Shown one piece after another: positions 45,097-55,967 of a stretch of DNA of 64,000 nt (the stretch's first letter is position 1; every line of letters starts with the position of its first letter). Both the position numbers and the translations under genes were made by a program. The notes under the pieces are model-generated. The model worked only from the letters and a program-made list of their open reading frames with translations, ran no database searches and had not been told where the DNA came from. Source of the DNA: Levilactobacillus brevis (GTDB taxonomy: Bacteria > Bacillota > Bacilli > Lactobacillales > Lactobacillaceae); contig CP032931.1 in the NCBI GenBank assembly GCA_003666485.1, positions 1,798,001 through 1,862,000 on the forward strand, read 5' to 3'.

Positions 45097-46035
45097 ATGT
45101 CAGATTTTTCCAGTCCTGCTGCCCGAGATAACGCCTTTAAACGGGCCGTAGCGGCTTTTGACGACCGTCACTGGTCAACAGCCAGCGATTTGTTTGAAAC
45201 GCTGTATCACGACCAGCAAACACCAGAATTGAACCGGTATCTGGTCGCCAGTCTCTATCAAGATCAAAAGTACCTATTGGCCGAACAATATGCCGCCGAA
45301 CAGGATCCCATTTATTTGGATTCGGCGCAGCATTTTCAACTGCGTTTAGACGTGGCCCTTAAGAATCAACAGTTTATTTTTGCACGCGAATTTTGTCAGG
45401 TGGCCCAAGCGGACAGCTGGCGGGCAGGGGGATTGGCGCAGGTTGAAGCCGCTGAAGCCGCCGCAACGACCGAACTGGCCGCCACCCAGCGGGTTATTGC
45501 CAAGCAATTCTATCATCTAGGTGATGTGCCCTTCAACGAGCAACGCCAACGTCTAGAGCGGGCCCGGCAGCTGCCACTCAAGCTCTATTTGCAGGGCGTG
45601 CAATACCTGTTGGTCGATCCGTTCTTGCATCCTTTATTACGAGCAGATCTGTTAGAGGGGTTAATGCGCCTGCACGTTGAGCAGTCCGTCAAACTGCACT
45701 GGCTCGATGACCAGATCTACCCGGTTGCCACGGGCGACCTGCGACCGGTCAATGAGAGTCAGGCGGCACAAGCCATCCAGGATTATTTACAAAATGACCT
45801 GGGACAAACGGACCCGATGCTAGCGGCCAACTTACAGCAGACGGTGACGCTTCAATTGATGATGCTCTATCCGTTCATTGATCGGACCATCACGACACCG
45901 GTGGCTTGGGTCCAAACCATCGCCGGGTTGCCGCTGACGACGCTCCTCAGTGACCAAGATGCAAAAACCATGCAAAGCTGGCAAACGACGCTGAACCGCT
46001 ATATGGCTGAACTTTTCGGGGCAATTGACCATTAA
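45097..46035 (+). CDS. TPR-like protein of unknown function
   Basis: A 312-residue, soluble, all-helical protein with tetratricopeptide-type repeats in its first 120 residues (NAFKRAVAAFDDRHWSTASD, then LNRYLVASLYQDQKYLLAEQ). The C-terminal half is not recognised (LRADLLEGLMRLHVEQSV). No signal peptide. AAGGGGG before the ATG. It lies between rnjB and tuf, a position I recall for similar lactobacillar proteins. A chaperone or assembly role would be a guess. Confidence 0.75.
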   Translation: MSDFSSPAARDNAFKRAVAAFDDRHWSTASDLFETLYHDQQTPELNRYLVASLYQDQKYLLAEQYAAEQDPIYLDSAQHFQLRLDVALKNQQFIFAREFCQVAQADSWRAGGLAQVEAAEAAATTELAATQRVIAKQFYHLGDVPFNEQRQRLERARQLPLKLYLQGVQYLLVDPFLHPLLRADLLEGLMRLHVEQSVKLHWLDDQIYPVATGDLRPVNESQAAQAIQDYLQNDLGQTDPMLAANLQQTVTLQLMMLYPFIDRTITTPVAWVQTIAGLPLTTLLSDQDAKTMQSWQTTLNRYMAELFGAIDH

Positions 46036-46070
46036 AATCCGGAAAAACTCGAAAATGAGTGAAATTTTAG

Positions 46071-46099
46071 TTTACAAATAATTCTTCAGCATATATACT
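46071..46099 (+). promoter_or_regulatory. Upstream promoter of tuf
   Basis: TTTACA, 17 bases, TATACT, about 135 bases before the tuf start. A second -10 (TATAAT, 46155-46160) closer to the gene, with a poor -35, suggests two start sites for this highly expressed gene. Confidence 0.7.
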
Positions 46100-46233
46100 G
46101 GTCAAGGATTCTTTTTTGGGAGGGTTCCAGCTTTCCCTTTCTGAAAAGAAGTAGTATAATTTTACGCAAAGGGTGATTTGTTTTCTTCGGAAGACGGATT
46201 GCACTTGCGATAAAATACAGGAGGGTTTCATTA

Positions 46234-47424
46234 ATGGCTGAAAAAGAACATTATGAAAGAACTAAACCCCATGTAAATATTGGTACTATTGGCCATATTG
46301 ACCATGGGAAAACGACGTTAACTGCTGCAATCACTAAGGTACTTGCTAGCAAAGGTTTAGCAAAGGCCGAAGATTACGCTGATATCGATGCTGCTCCAGA
46401 AGAACGTGAACGTGGTATCACGATCAACACTGCCCACGTTGAATACGAAACGGAAAAGCGTCACTACGCGCATATCGATGCCCCAGGACATGCTGACTAC
46501 ATCAAGAACATGATCACTGGTGCTGCCCAAATGGACGGTGCTATCTTGGTTGTTGCCGCTACTGATGGCCCTATGCCACAAACCCGTGAACACATTTTGC
46601 TTGCTCGCCAAGTTGGTGTTGAATACATCGTTGTCTTCTTAAACAAGACTGACCTTGTTGACGATGACGAATTGGTTGACTTAGTTGAAATGGAAGTTCG
46701 TGAGCTGTTGTCTGAATACGATTACCCTGGTGATGATATTCCAGTTGTTCGTGGTTCAGCTTTGAAGGCTCTTGAAGGCGACGAAGAACAAGAAAAGGTT
46801 ATCCTTCACTTAATGGATATCGTTGACGATTACATCCCAACGCCAGAACGTGAAAACGACAAGCCATTCTTGATGCCAGTTGAAGATGTCTTCACGATCA
46901 CTGGTCGTGGGACTGTTGCTTCTGGCCGTATCGACCGTGGGACTGTTAAGATTGGTGACGAAGTTGAAATCGTTGGTTTACATGACGACGTATTGAAGAC
47001 GACTGTTACTGGTCTTGAAATGTTCCGGAAGACGTTGGACCTTGGTGAAGCCGGGGATAACGTTGGTGCTTTGCTTCGTGGGATCAACCGTGAACAAGTC
47101 GTTCGTGGACAAGTTTTGGCTAAGCCAGGCTCGATCCAAACGCACGAAAAGTTCAAGGGTGAAGTCTACATCTTGAGCAAAGAAGAAGGTGGCCGTCATA
47201 CGCCATTCTTCTCAAACTACCGTCCACAATTCTACTTCCACACCACTGATATCACTGGTGTTATCGAATTGCCTGATGGCGTAGAAATGGTTATGCCTGG
47301 TGATAACGTGACGTTCACTGTTGAACTGATCCAACCAGCTGCCATTGAAAAGGGTACGAAGTTCACTGTTCGTGAAGGTGGCCACACCGTTGGTGCCGGT
47401 ACCGTTACGGAAATTGACGACTAA
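46234..47424 (+). CDS. tuf: Elongation factor Tu
   Basis: GTPase that delivers aminoacyl-tRNA to the ribosome. [13 protein letters not shown] (P-loop), [17 protein letters not shown] and NKTD are in the G domain. Domain II/III signatures include [13 protein letters not shown] and [16 protein letters not shown]. 396 residues, full length. Ribosome site AGGAGGG. Codon use is the strongly biased pattern of very highly expressed genes. Stands apart from any str operon, as is usual in lactobacilli. Confidence 0.98.
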   Translation: MAEKEHYERTKPHVNIGTIGHIDHGKTTLTAAITKVLASKGLAKAEDYADIDAAPEERERGITINTAHVEYETEKRHYAHIDAPGHADYIKNMITGAAQMDGAILVVAATDGPMPQTREHILLARQVGVEYIVVFLNKTDLVDDDELVDLVEMEVRELLSEYDYPGDDIPVVRGSALKALEGDEEQEKVILHLMDIVDDYIPTPERENDKPFLMPVEDVFTITGRGTVASGRIDRGTVKIGDEVEIVGLHDDVLKTTVTGLEMFRKTLDLGEAGDNVGALLRGINREQVVRGQVLAKPGSIQTHEKFKGEVYILSKEEGGRHTPFFSNYRPQFYFHTTDITGVIELPDGVEMVMPGDNVTFTVELIQPAAIEKGTKFTVREGGHTVGAGTVTEIDD

Positions 47425-47448
47425 TTTTAATTAATTAGCGTATCTGCA

Positions 47449-47488
47449 AGAGGGGTCGAAAAGGTAACTTTTCGGGCCCTTTTGTTTT
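47449..47488 (+). terminator. Terminator of tuf
   Basis: AGGGGTCGAAAAG-GTAA-CTTTTCGGGCCCT, a long stem with one mismatch, followed by TTTTGTTTT. Confidence 0.88.
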
Positions 47489-47599
47489 GGCCAAAATTGG
47501 TACGGGGGTCGGCGACACGAGACGGCTTTCAATTTGTGATTTTTCTAGGAAAATATTGCAAAGAATCCGCGCCATTCACGGCGTTTCAGCAAAAATCAT

Positions 47600-47628
47600 T
47601 TTACAATTTGGGTAGCATAAGGTACACT
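47600..47628 (+). promoter_or_regulatory. Promoter of tig
   Basis: TTTACA, 17 bases, TACACT, about 65 bases before the start codon. Confidence 0.7.
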
Positions 47629-47691
47629 AATACAGTATGCAATTGCTAGAATTGTAAATAGTAATATCTTTTCATTTCGGAGGGAAAATTA

Positions 47692-48996
47692 ATGGCTGCA
47701 AAGTGGGAAAAAAAGGAAGCTAATCAAGGCGAATTAACCTTTGAAATTGCTCCTGATAAGATCAAGGAAGGCTTAGATAAAGCATTCCAACGTACCAAGA
47801 AGAATTTAGCGGTTCCAGGTTTCCGTAAGGGCCGGGTACCACGTCAAATCTTTAACCAAATGTATGGTGAAGAAGCTTTGTACCAAGACGCTTTAAACAT
47901 CGTCTTGCCAGAAGCTTACGATGCTGCCATTAAAGAAGCTGGCATCGAACCCGTTGACCAACCTCAAGTGGATGTTGAATCCATGGATAAAGGTAAGGCT
48001 TGGGTTTTAAAGGCCGTTGTAACGGTTAAGCCAGACGTTAAGTTGGGCGAATACAAGAATCTTAGTGTTACGAAGCAAAACACGCGGGTTTACCAAAAGG
48101 ACATTGACGCTGAATTAGAAAAGCAACGTCAACAACAAGCTGAATTAGTCTTGAAGGAAGACGAAGCCGCTGCTAAGGGCGATACTGTTGTGATCGACTT
48201 TGACGGTTACGTTGACGGCAAGCAATTCGACGGTGGTAAGGCTGACAACTACTCCTTGGAATTGGGCTCTAACTCCTTCATTCCTGGCTTCGAAGACCAA
48301 TTAGTTGGTCACAAGGCTGGCGAAAACGTGGACGTTAAGGTGACGTTCCCTAAGGACTACCAAGCCGAAGACTTACGTGACAAGGAAGCCACTTTCAAGG
48401 TTACCATTCACGAAGTTAAGGAAAAGCAATTACCTGAATTGGACGATGAATTCGCTAAGGACGTTGACGAAGACGTTGACAGCTTAGAAGAATTAGAAGC
48501 CAAGACGAAGGATAATCTGAAGGAACAAAAGACGACCGCTGCACACGACGCTATCGAAGACGAAGCTATCAGCGAAGCCGTTGACAACGCCGAAATCGGT
48601 GACATCCCAGAAGCTATGCTGAAGGATGATATCGATCGTCAAATGGATCAGTACCTGGCTAACATGCAACAACAAGGTATCGAACCTAAGATGTACTTCC
48701 AATTGACTGGTACGACTCAAGACGACTTGCGTAAGCAATTCACTGACGGTGCTGACAAGCGGGTCAAGACCAACCTGGTTCTTGAAGCGGTTGTTGAAGC
48801 CGAAAAGATCGAACCTTCCGAAGACGAAGTTGCTAAAGAAGTCAAGGACTTGGCTGCACAATATGGGATGGAAGAAAGTGCTGTTCGCAGTGCCCTTTCT
48901 GATGACATGCTGAAGCATGATATCGCCATCAAGAGTGCCGTTGACTTGATTGCCGACTCCGCTAAGCAAGACAAGAAGAAGGACGCCGAAGACTAA
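47692..48996 (+). CDS. tig: Trigger factor
   Basis: Ribosome-bound chaperone and peptidyl-prolyl isomerase. The N-terminal ribosome-docking motif is [17 protein letters not shown] (about 43-60). The FKBP-type PPIase domain (about 160-245) contains [20 protein letters not shown] and [16 protein letters not shown]. The C-terminal helical arms follow, with an acidic/lysine end. 434 residues, full length. GGAGGG ribosome site. Followed by clpX, the conserved order in Bacilli. Confidence 0.96.
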   Translation: MAAKWEKKEANQGELTFEIAPDKIKEGLDKAFQRTKKNLAVPGFRKGRVPRQIFNQMYGEEALYQDALNIVLPEAYDAAIKEAGIEPVDQPQVDVESMDKGKAWVLKAVVTVKPDVKLGEYKNLSVTKQNTRVYQKDIDAELEKQRQQQAELVLKEDEAAAKGDTVVIDFDGYVDGKQFDGGKADNYSLELGSNSFIPGFEDQLVGHKAGENVDVKVTFPKDYQAEDLRDKEATFKVTIHEVKEKQLPELDDEFAKDVDEDVDSLEELEAKTKDNLKEQKTTAAHDAIEDEAISEAVDNAEIGDIPEAMLKDDIDRQMDQYLANMQQQGIEPKMYFQLTGTTQDDLRKQFTDGADKRVKTNLVLEAVVEAEKIEPSEDEVAKEVKDLAAQYGMEESAVRSALSDDMLKHDIAIKSAVDLIADSAKQDKKKDAED

Positions 48997-49019
48997 TTTT
49001 AACGGTTAGTTAACGACTT

Positions 49020-49053
49020 GACCGGGATGACAGTCGCTGTTGTCCCGGTTTTC
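49020..49053 (+). terminator. Terminator of tig
   Basis: GACCGGGATGACAG pairs with CTGTTGTCCCGGT, then TTTTC. Confidence 0.85.
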
Positions 49054-49198
49054 TGTTATTTCCAGGCTGACGAGGCGAATTGATTTTCAGACGCCGTTAA
49101 CTGTGGTATAGTACACGATTGACGGGGAATCCAGTTAGTTCGATGGGTTTACTGAACCAAAGAATCATTTAGTTAAGGCTTAAGCCTGGAGAGAAAGG

Positions 49199-50464
49199 GT
49201 GAGTTTATTGTTTGAAAACACCGACGAAACGAATGGCCCAGTAGTTTGCTCGTTCTGTGGCAAGTCGCAAGACCAAGTGCAGAAGATCGTTGCTGGCCCA
49301 GGTGTTTACATCTGTAACGAATGTATCGACCTTTGCAAGGAAATTATCGACGAAGAATTCAGCCAAGATGCTGCCCAAGAAACCTTAGCAGTCCCAACGC
49401 CAGCTGATATCGTCAAGACGCTTGACCAATACGTGATTGGCCAAACGGAAGCAAAGCGCACACTGTCTGTAGCGGTTTACAATCACTACAAGCGGGTCAA
49501 TGAAATGGCCCAGGCGTATGATGAAGGCCCTGAATTGCAAAAGAGTAACATTGCGGTGATTGGACCCACTGGTTCCGGGAAGACTTACCTGGCACAAAGC
49601 CTGGCTAAGATCTTAAACGTGCCATTTGCCATTGCCGATGCCACGACGCTGACGGAAGCCGGCTATGTGGGTGAAGATGTGGAAAACATCCTCCTGAAGC
49701 TGTTACAAAACGCCGATTACGACGTGGACCGCGCAGAAAAAGGCATCATCTACATTGATGAAATTGATAAGATCGCGAAGAAATCTGAGAACGTCTCCAT
49801 CACGCGGGATGTTTCTGGTGAAGGGGTCCAACAGGCCTTACTGAAGATCTTGGAAGGGACCATTGCCAACGTGCCGCCTCAGGGTGGTCGGAAGCATCCC
49901 CAACAAGAATTCATTCAGATCGACACCACCAACATCCTCTTCATCGTGGGTGGGGCCTTTGACGGCATTGACGGTATCGTCAAGCGGCGTCTGGGGGACC
50001 AAACGATTGGGTTCGGTGCCGACACCAAGGAACAAGACGTCTTGGCTTCGGGTGATAGCCTGATGCAACACGTCATTCCAGAAGACCTGCTCCAATTCGG
50101 GTTGATTCCTGAATTTATCGGGCGGTTGCCAATTCTGACGGCGCTGGAAAAGCTGGACGAAAATGATTTAGTCCGGATCTTGACCGAACCGAAGAATGCG
50201 TTGGTTAAGCAATACGAAAAGCTCTTGTCGTTGGACAATGTCGACCTGCAGTTCCAGCCAGCAGCGTTACGTGAAATGGCCAAGTTAGCCATTGCCCGCA
50301 ACACTGGGGCCCGGGGCTTGCGGTCTATCATTGAAGACGTCATGCGTGACATTATGTTTGACCTGCCAAGTCGTAACGATGTGGCCAAGGTCATCATCAC
50401 GGCCGATACGGTCACGAATCACGCGGAACCTGAATTAGTTTTGAAGGATCAAAAGGCTTCTTAA
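49199..50464 (+). CDS. clpX: ATP-dependent Clp protease ATP-binding subunit ClpX
   Basis: AAA+ unfoldase that feeds ClpP. The N-terminal zinc finger ([16 protein letters not shown]) is at about 16-43. Walker [13 protein letters not shown], Walker [15 protein letters not shown], sensor and pore region [15 protein letters not shown], the ClpP-contact tripeptide region with [12 protein letters not shown], and sensor [12 protein letters not shown] are all present. 421 residues from GTG with GGAG seven bases upstream. A TTG three codons later (giving MFENTDE) is equally well placed after AAAGGGTGA and matches the usual family start. Confidence 0.95.
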   Translation: MSLLFENTDETNGPVVCSFCGKSQDQVQKIVAGPGVYICNECIDLCKEIIDEEFSQDAAQETLAVPTPADIVKTLDQYVIGQTEAKRTLSVAVYNHYKRVNEMAQAYDEGPELQKSNIAVIGPTGSGKTYLAQSLAKILNVPFAIADATTLTEAGYVGEDVENILLKLLQNADYDVDRAEKGIIYIDEIDKIAKKSENVSITRDVSGEGVQQALLKILEGTIANVPPQGGRKHPQQEFIQIDTTNILFIVGGAFDGIDGIVKRRLGDQTIGFGADTKEQDVLASGDSLMQHVIPEDLLQFGLIPEFIGRLPILTALEKLDENDLVRILTEPKNALVKQYEKLLSLDNVDLQFQPAALREMAKLAIARNTGARGLRSIIEDVMRDIMFDLPSRNDVAKVIITADTVTNHAEPELVLKDQKAS

Positions 50465-50478
50465 GTTGAAGTCGCTGG

Positions 50479-50511
50479 GTGACCGAGGAGAAATCTTCGG
50501 TCACTTTTTTT
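50479..50511 (+). terminator. Terminator of clpX
   Basis: GTGACCGAGGA-GAAA-TCTTCGGTCAC (one mismatch) followed by seven T. Confidence 0.9.
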
Positions 50512-50640
50512 ACGGAAGCAAACGTTGGCGGGGCCGGGCTTTTGCCAAACGTCACCGAAAATCCCCACAGGTTTCCGCCATTTCCGGGGGCGTTGTGTGT
50601 TAGAATGGTGAAAGATATTTTGGAGAGGATGGACTAACTA

Positions 50641-51234
50641 ATGGAAGTCAATCATGTAGAACTCGTCATGAGCGCGGTCGACCCCGTGCAGTACCCGACA
50701 ACGGGATACCCAGAAATTGCCTTGGTGGGTCGTTCTAACGTGGGTAAATCCTCGCTAACGAACGTCCTGATCAACCGGAATTCCTATGCCCGGACATCGA
50801 GTCAACCCGGTAAGACGCAGACCCTGAACTTTTACAACGTGGAGGACCAACTCTACTTCGTGGATGTGCCGGGGTACGGCTACGCCAAAGTCTCAAAGAC
50901 TGAGCGGGAAAAGTGGGGGACGATGATCGAAACCTACTTGACCCAACGCGACCAATTAAAGGGCGTTGTATCGCTGGTAGACGCCCGTCACGCCCCAACC
51001 GAAGATGATGTCCAGATGTACCGTTGGTTGGCCTATTACGGCCTGCCAACGCTGATTGTGGCCACCAAGAGCGATAAGATCGCCCATGGCAAATGGAACC
51101 AGGCCGTCAGTCGCATTAAAAAGACGATGGACCTGCCAAATACGGACAACATCATCATGTTCTCGGCCCCTAAGAAGATCGGCAAGGATGCCGTTTGGAA
51201 TTGGATCGAGCAACAAGCCTTTGGGGAGGAATAG
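50641..51234 (+). CDS. ysxC: Ribosome-assembly GTPase YsxC/EngB
   Basis: Essential GTPase for 50S subunit maturation (YihA/EngB family). G1 [14 protein letters not shown], the G2 region [14 protein letters not shown]3 [12 protein letters not shown] and G4 TKSDK are all present. 197 residues. An extended -10 (TG-T-TAGAAT near 50601) sits upstream. It ends two bases before the MazG-like gene, whose ribosome site (GGGGAGGA) lies inside the last codons of ysxC. Confidence 0.95.
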   Translation: MEVNHVELVMSAVDPVQYPTTGYPEIALVGRSNVGKSSLTNVLINRNSYARTSSQPGKTQTLNFYNVEDQLYFVDVPGYGYAKVSKTEREKWGTMIETYLTQRDQLKGVVSLVDARHAPTEDDVQMYRWLAYYGLPTLIVATKSDKIAHGKWNQAVSRIKKTMDLPNTDNIIMFSAPKKIGKDAVWNWIEQQAFGEE

Positions 51235-51236
51235 AA

Positions 51237-51536
51237 GTGGAATTTAACGAATATCAAAAAGCTGCCAACCGGACGTTGTACGGCAACGAACAGGTGCTAA
51301 CGAATTGTGCTCTGGGCTTAGCCGGTGAAACGGGCCAGGTCGTGGATCTGGTCAAGAACTACACCTTTCACGGCAAGGACATGGACCACGACGCCATCGT
51401 TAAAGAAATGGGCGACGTGCTGTGGTACCTCAGCCAAATTTCTCAGTGGGCCGATATCGACTTCGAGGAGGTTGCCCAAGACAACATCAAACGGCTGAAC
51501 GCCCGGTATCCGCATGGGTACCAACCGAATCACTAG
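51237..51536 (+). CDS. MazG-like nucleotide pyrophosphohydrolase
   Basis: A 99-residue all-helical NTP pyrophosphohydrolase domain protein that probably hydrolyses non-canonical (d)NTPs to the monophosphate. The metal-binding helices are GLAGETGQVVDLVKNYTFHG and KEMGDVLWYLSQI. The first motif reads ExxQ (ETGQ), where MazG relatives usually have ExxE; the second (EMGD) is intact. GTG is chosen because GGGGAGGA lies six bases before it. Coupled to ysxC. Confidence 0.85.
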   Translation: MEFNEYQKAANRTLYGNEQVLTNCALGLAGETGQVVDLVKNYTFHGKDMDHDAIVKEMGDVLWYLSQISQWADIDFEEVAQDNIKRLNARYPHGYQPNH

Positions 51537-51571
51537 CCAACCGCCTTCGATTGTAAGTGCAAAAACACTTA

Positions 51572-52081
51572 GTAATACCCAGCTGACAGGGACTCTGGAT
51601 ATTGAATCAGTCCACGCTACCACCTGCGGCTGTCAAAGATTTCGGTAGCTGTGGGGAACGTCAGCGGCCTGAGAATCGGTCCGCCGGCTCGGTTTGAAGC
51701 CTGACCAATCCCGTCAGTCTCCAAACGCGTCCCACGCTGTAAGCTGAGAAAACCGCTCAGCTAACACCGTTGTCACAGCAACCTACACCTTTGACTGCCT
51801 CCGGTTACGTCAGTGATTATCCACGAAGTTAGCAGGAGCATCGCTGGAATGGTAACATTCATCTACATTAGTGGATAGTCCGCCAGGTAGCCGTGAGTGA
51901 GCTAAATTTGGACTCAGCCGTGGGCGTTTTCAAGTGACCTGCTTGGAAACTGGCGTCTTCGAGACGTGATTTTCGGCTCGAAGCGAGGGTGAAGACCGCT
52001 CTTTGGCTTCGACCGGTCCTTCCCACAGCGTCACGGTCCAAATTTGGCGAACGGTAAGGCGGCCAGTACGGACTATCTGGT
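51572..52081 (+). repeat. Intergenic composite repeat copy D
   Basis: Two parts. 51572-51634 matches the left half of copy C. From 51737 (CTGTAAGCTGAG) to the right end at about 52081 it follows the middle section and hairpin module of copies B and E. Shared blocks include GTTGTCACAGCA, ATCGCTGGAAT and CATCTACATTAGTGG, then the module with GGAAACTGGCGTCTTCGAGA and the ATTTGGCGAACGG..GGCGGCCAG end. The inverted left terminus of B and E is missing. Nothing else is visible in this 735-base gap except the terminator at its end. Confidence 0.75.
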
Positions 52082-52227
52082 GTGCAGCTGTGCGGTCGAC
52101 GGAGACTAAGACGATATCAGTAGTCATTACCTGTGATTCACGGCATCAGCCAGAAACGGTACCAGCTGTGCTGAAACGACTGGCTTTCCGTGAACTGACG
52201 GTGGCATCTGATTTTATCATAAGACAC

Positions 52228-52266
52228 AAAAGGACCCACGCGGTAAATTACCGTGTGAGTCCTTTT
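52228..52266 (-). terminator. Terminator of the small basic protein gene
   Basis: On the minus strand AAAAGGACTCACACGGTAA pairs with TTACCGCGTGGGTCCTTTT with few mismatches, ending in a T run. Confidence 0.8.
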
Positions 52267-52272
52267 CGCAAC

Positions 52273-52461
52273 CTAGTCGTGTTCGTGTTTTTGCTCGTGC
52301 TTGATCTGGTCATCCTTGATCAAGCCCTTACCCTTCTTGTCGTTCTTGTGTTCATCGTTGCGCTTCAAGAACTTGTCACGCTTCACATCCGTTGGGTCCA
52401 TTTGGGCAAATTTACCGAACATGGAATCCAGGTCGTCTTGACGTTTAACCTTTAATGCCAA
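52273..52461 (-). CDS. Small charged protein (62 residues), SPJ_0845-like
   Basis: A very hydrophilic protein: KVKRQDDLDSMFGKFAQMD at the start and a Lys/Asp/His-rich tail (HEQKHEHD). TTG is the likely start, with AAGGAGG eight bases upstream; longer open frame in front is not supported. The opening resembles the small SPJ_0845-type proteins of streptococci and lactobacilli (tentative). Function unknown. Own terminator, divergent from uvrC. Confidence 0.7.
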   Translation of the reverse strand: MALKVKRQDDLDSMFGKFAQMDPTDVKRDKFLKRNDEHKNDKKGKGLIKDDQIKHEQKHEHD

Positions 52462-52543
52462 AGCGAACCACCTCCTTGCTTTTTCAGTAATCATAGCAGA
52501 ATTAGACCGATTTGTCATTTTTAAAGCGGCCAGGGGGTTTCGC

Positions 52544-52572
52544 TTGCACCAAACAGACATTCGGCCTATACT
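52544..52572 (+). promoter_or_regulatory. Promoter of uvrC
   Basis: TTGCAC, 17 bases, TATACT, 42 bases before the TTG start. Confidence 0.8.
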
Positions 52573-52614
52573 TTAAAGGCTTATCATAACGATTAAAAAC
52601 GGGAGGGATCTTCC

Positions 52615-54432
52615 TTGGCGTCGGAATATTTGGAGCATAAACTAGCGTTACTGCCGGGCCTTCCCGGCTGTTACCTGATGAAGAATATTAACAGTCAAAT
52701 TATTTACGTGGGTAAGGCCAAGAACCTGAAGAACCGGGTGCGGTCTTACTTCAAGAGTAGTCATACTGGCAAGACGGCCCAGTTGGTCAGTGAGATCGTC
52801 GACTTTGAAACGATCATCACTTCGACCGATAAAGAGGCCTTTTTGCTCGAAATCACGCTGATTCAAAAGCACCAGCCGTACTTTAACATCAAGCTGAAGC
52901 GGGGGACGGGGTATCCTTATATTAAGATCACCCATGAACGCGACCCTCAACTCCTGCTGGTCAGTGATATTCGCAAGGATGGCGCCTACTACTTTGGCCC
53001 GTATCCCAACGTTTATGCGGCCGAAGAGACCATGCATTTCTTACAGAAGGTTTACCCGTTGCGCCGGTGTACCGGTTACCAGGGGCGGCCGTGCCTGTAT
53101 TACCATATGGGCCAGTGCTTGGGTGCTTGCTTCAAAGAGGTGCCCGAGGCCGATTATGATCACCAGATTCGTCAGATCAAGTCCTTTTTAAATGGCAACG
53201 TGGCACACGCCAAGAAAGAACTCAGCGAGCGGATGGCCAAGGCGGCTAGCGACATGGAATACGAGCGGGCGGCCGAGTTACGTGACCAGATCCGTTATAT
53301 TGAAGCGACCGTGGAAAAGCAAAAGATTATTTCCAATGACAACACGCCCCGGGACATTTTTAACTTTTACCTGGACAAGGGCTGGCTGTCGATTCAGGTC
53401 TTCTTCATTCGCCAGGCGCGACTGATGAAACGCGAGAAGCGCCTGTTCCCAGTCATCAACTCGGCCGAAGAAGAATTGGCCAGCTTCATCGTTCAGTTCT
53501 ATCAACGGAAAAACACGGTCCTGCCACGGGAGATCTTGGTGCCGGCCAGCATCGACCATGAGGTGATCGAAGAACTGCTGAAAGTGCCCGTTAGAACGCC
53601 GCAGCGGGGGACCAAACGGGATTTGCTGGAGATGGCCGGTAAGAACGCCAAACTGGTCTTAGACGAGAAATTTCGGCTCTTGGAGCTGGATGAAAGCAAG
53701 ACCACGGGGGCAATGAAAGAAATCACTGATGCCCTGGGCATTGCGCCCGGTCACAAGATCGAAGCTTTTGACCACTCACACATTCAAGGGGCCGACCTAG
53801 TTTCCGCAATGGTCGTCTTCGTTGATGGTCAACCCAATAAGAAGTTGTACCGGAAGTATAAATTACGAACGGTCGATCACGCGGACGAAACGGCCAGCAC
53901 GCTGGAAGTCATTCGGCGTCGCTATGGTCGGCTCTTAAAGGAACATGCGGCGATGCCCGACCTGATTTTGATGGATGGGGGCGACATTCAAATGAATGCC
54001 GTCAAGGAGGTCCTAGCCGACGAATTTGACCTGCACATTCCGGTGGCGGGGATGGTCAAAAATGACCACCATAAGACGGCCGACCTGTTATTTGGTCCCG
54101 ACGACCACCACGTGCATTTGGACCCCAAGAGTCAGGGCTTTTACCTGGTTCAGCGGATTCAAGATGAGGTCCACCGTTTTGCCATTACCTTCCACCGGCA
54201 GGTCCACACCAAGCACTCCTTGAGTTCGCGGTTGGACCGGATTCCCGGTGTTGGGCCCAAGACCCGCAACAAGCTCTTACGTAAGTTCGGGTCGACCAAG
54301 AAGATCGGTGAAGCGGACGTCGATGACCTGCGGAAGTTAGGCATCAGTCAGACCGTGGCCCAAACCATCCATGTCACGTTAGCAGCGGAGACGGCTGAAA
54401 TAAAAAGTCCGCGAACGCCAACCAATCTTTGA
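52615..54432 (+). CDS. uvrC: UvrABC excinuclease subunit C
   Basis: Makes both incisions in nucleotide excision repair. GIY-YIG domain at the N-terminus (LPGCYLMKNINSQIIYVGKA, read in halves), Cys-rich region GRPCLYYHMGQCLGAC, and UvrB-contact UVR motif (MEYERAAELRDQIRYIE, about 205-222). The RNase-H-like endonuclease (AFDHSHIQGADLVSAMVVF) follows, then C-terminal helix-hairpin-helices (IPGVGPKTRNKLLRKFG). 605 residues. TTG start after GGGAGGG. Confidence 0.96.
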   Translation: MASEYLEHKLALLPGLPGCYLMKNINSQIIYVGKAKNLKNRVRSYFKSSHTGKTAQLVSEIVDFETIITSTDKEAFLLEITLIQKHQPYFNIKLKRGTGYPYIKITHERDPQLLLVSDIRKDGAYYFGPYPNVYAAEETMHFLQKVYPLRRCTGYQGRPCLYYHMGQCLGACFKEVPEADYDHQIRQIKSFLNGNVAHAKKELSERMAKAASDMEYERAAELRDQIRYIEATVEKQKIISNDNTPRDIFNFYLDKGWLSIQVFFIRQARLMKREKRLFPVINSAEEELASFIVQFYQRKNTVLPREILVPASIDHEVIEELLKVPVRTPQRGTKRDLLEMAGKNAKLVLDEKFRLLELDESKTTGAMKEITDALGIAPGHKIEAFDHSHIQGADLVSAMVVFVDGQPNKKLYRKYKLRTVDHADETASTLEVIRRRYGRLLKEHAAMPDLILMDGGDIQMNAVKEVLADEFDLHIPVAGMVKNDHHKTADLLFGPDDHHVHLDPKSQGFYLVQRIQDEVHRFAITFHRQVHTKHSLSSRLDRIPGVGPKTRNKLLRKFGSTKKIGEADVDDLRKLGISQTVAQTIHVTLAAETAEIKSPRTPTNL

Positions 54433-54457
54433 CGTGGCGGCCGTTTGCCGGTATACT
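54429..54457 (+). promoter_or_regulatory. Promoter of obgE overlapping the uvrC stop
   Basis: TTGACG, 17 bases, TATACT. The -35 contains the uvrC TGA stop codon. It is 63 bases before the obgE ATG. Confidence 0.8.
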
Positions 54458-54519
54458 GGCTAGCAGGAGTCACACTGAGAAAGCAGCACGCGCTGGTTTA
54501 GAAAACGAGGAATAAAATT

Positions 54520-55815
54520 ATGTTTGTAGATCAAGTTAAAATTAACGTGAAGGCCGGAAACGGCGGGAATGGCATGGTGGCCTTCCGTCGGGAAAAATTC
54601 GTGCCCAACGGTGGCCCAGCCGGCGGTGACGGTGGTCGTGGTGGGAACATCATTTTCCAAGTCGACGAAGGCTTACGGACGCTGATGGATTTCCGGTATT
54701 CCCGGAAGTTCAAGGCTAAAAACGGGGGCAACGGGGCCATCAAGTCCATGACTGGTCGCGGTGCCGAGGATACCATCATCAAGGTACCTCAAGGCACGTC
54801 AGTCATTAACCTGGAAACGGGCGCTGTCATGGCCGACCTGGTGGCGAGCGACGATTCTGCCGTGATCGCCAAGGGTGGTCGTGGTGGTCGGGGCAATATC
54901 CACTTTGCCTCCCCTAAGAACCCTGCCCCAGAAATTGCCGAAAACGGTGAACCAGGACAGGAATTTGAAGTGCAATTGGAATTAAAGGTGTTGGCCGACG
55001 TCGGCTTAGTTGGGTTCCCGTCAGTCGGAAAATCCACGTTACTGTCAACGGTCACCAGTGCCAAGCCTAAGATTGCGGAATACCACTTTACCACGTTGGT
55101 CCCGAACTTGGGGATGGTCCGGTTACCAGACGGTCGTGACTTTGTGATGGCCGACTTACCAGGGCTGATTGAAGGTGCCGCTAACGGTGTCGGCTTAGGA
55201 TTCCAATTCTTGCGGCACGTGGAACGGACGCGGGTCATCTTGCATCTGATCGACATGAGTGGCTTAGAAGGGCGTAACCCTTACGAGGACTTCGAGAAGA
55301 TCAACGAGGAACTCAAGACCTATGATCCGGACATTTTGAAACGGCCACAGATCGTGGTTGCCAACAAGATGGACATGCCCGATTCTGCCGACAATTTGGC
55401 CCAATTCAAGGAAGACTTGAAGCAAGACCAACTGTTGGCCGAAACGCCGGAAATCTTCGCGGTATCTGCCTTGACGCATGATGGCTTGACCCCACTGTTG
55501 GGGCGGACCGCCGATATTTTGGCCGAAACGCCACAATTCCCAGTCAAGCAGCCGGAAGTGGCCACGTCTGCGGAATACACGTTCAAGCCAGAGGCGGCGT
55601 TCACCATCGATCAAGACGAAGATGGCACTTGGCTCTTAGGCGGCGACAAGCTGGAGAAACTGTTCCAGATGACCGATATCAACCACGACGAAAGCCTGTT
55701 GCGCTTTGCTCGGCAAATGCGGGGCATGGGCATCGACGATTCGTTGCGTGAACACGGCGCGAAGAACGGCGATCTGGTTAAGATCGACGACTTCACCTTC
55801 GAGTACATGGCCTAA
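54520..55815 (+). CDS. obgE: GTPase Obg
   Basis: Ribosome-associated GTPase for 50S assembly and stress control. The glycine-rich Obg fold (1-158: [32 protein letters not shown]) is followed by the G domain ([36 protein letters not shown]) and the C-terminal OCT domain (about 350-431). 431 residues, full length. Own promoter and terminator. Confidence 0.97.
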   Translation: MFVDQVKINVKAGNGGNGMVAFRREKFVPNGGPAGGDGGRGGNIIFQVDEGLRTLMDFRYSRKFKAKNGGNGAIKSMTGRGAEDTIIKVPQGTSVINLETGAVMADLVASDDSAVIAKGGRGGRGNIHFASPKNPAPEIAENGEPGQEFEVQLELKVLADVGLVGFPSVGKSTLLSTVTSAKPKIAEYHFTTLVPNLGMVRLPDGRDFVMADLPGLIEGAANGVGLGFQFLRHVERTRVILHLIDMSGLEGRNPYEDFEKINEELKTYDPDILKRPQIVVANKMDMPDSADNLAQFKEDLKQDQLLAETPEIFAVSALTHDGLTPLLGRTADILAETPQFPVKQPEVATSAEYTFKPEAAFTIDQDEDGTWLLGGDKLEKLFQMTDINHDESLLRFARQMRGMGIDDSLREHGAKNGDLVKIDDFTFEYMA

Positions 55816-55866
55816 GACAACGGCGCGTTTGCCGTGTGTCAGGGACCCATTAAAATTGACACAATC

Positions 55867-55928
55867 AAAAAGGAATCGTCAGCAAGATGCGGGGATGTTA
55901 CCCAGTCTTGAGGACGGTTCCTTTTGTG
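55867..55928. terminator. Terminator between obgE and the convergent lipoprotein gene
   Basis: AAAAGGAATCGTC pairs with GACGGTTCCTTTT (one mismatch) across a 30-base loop. A and T runs on both sides allow use from either strand. Confidence 0.7.
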
Positions 55929-55967
55929 TTTCGTATTCGGTTTGTGTGCAGTGGACCCGCAATCAGC

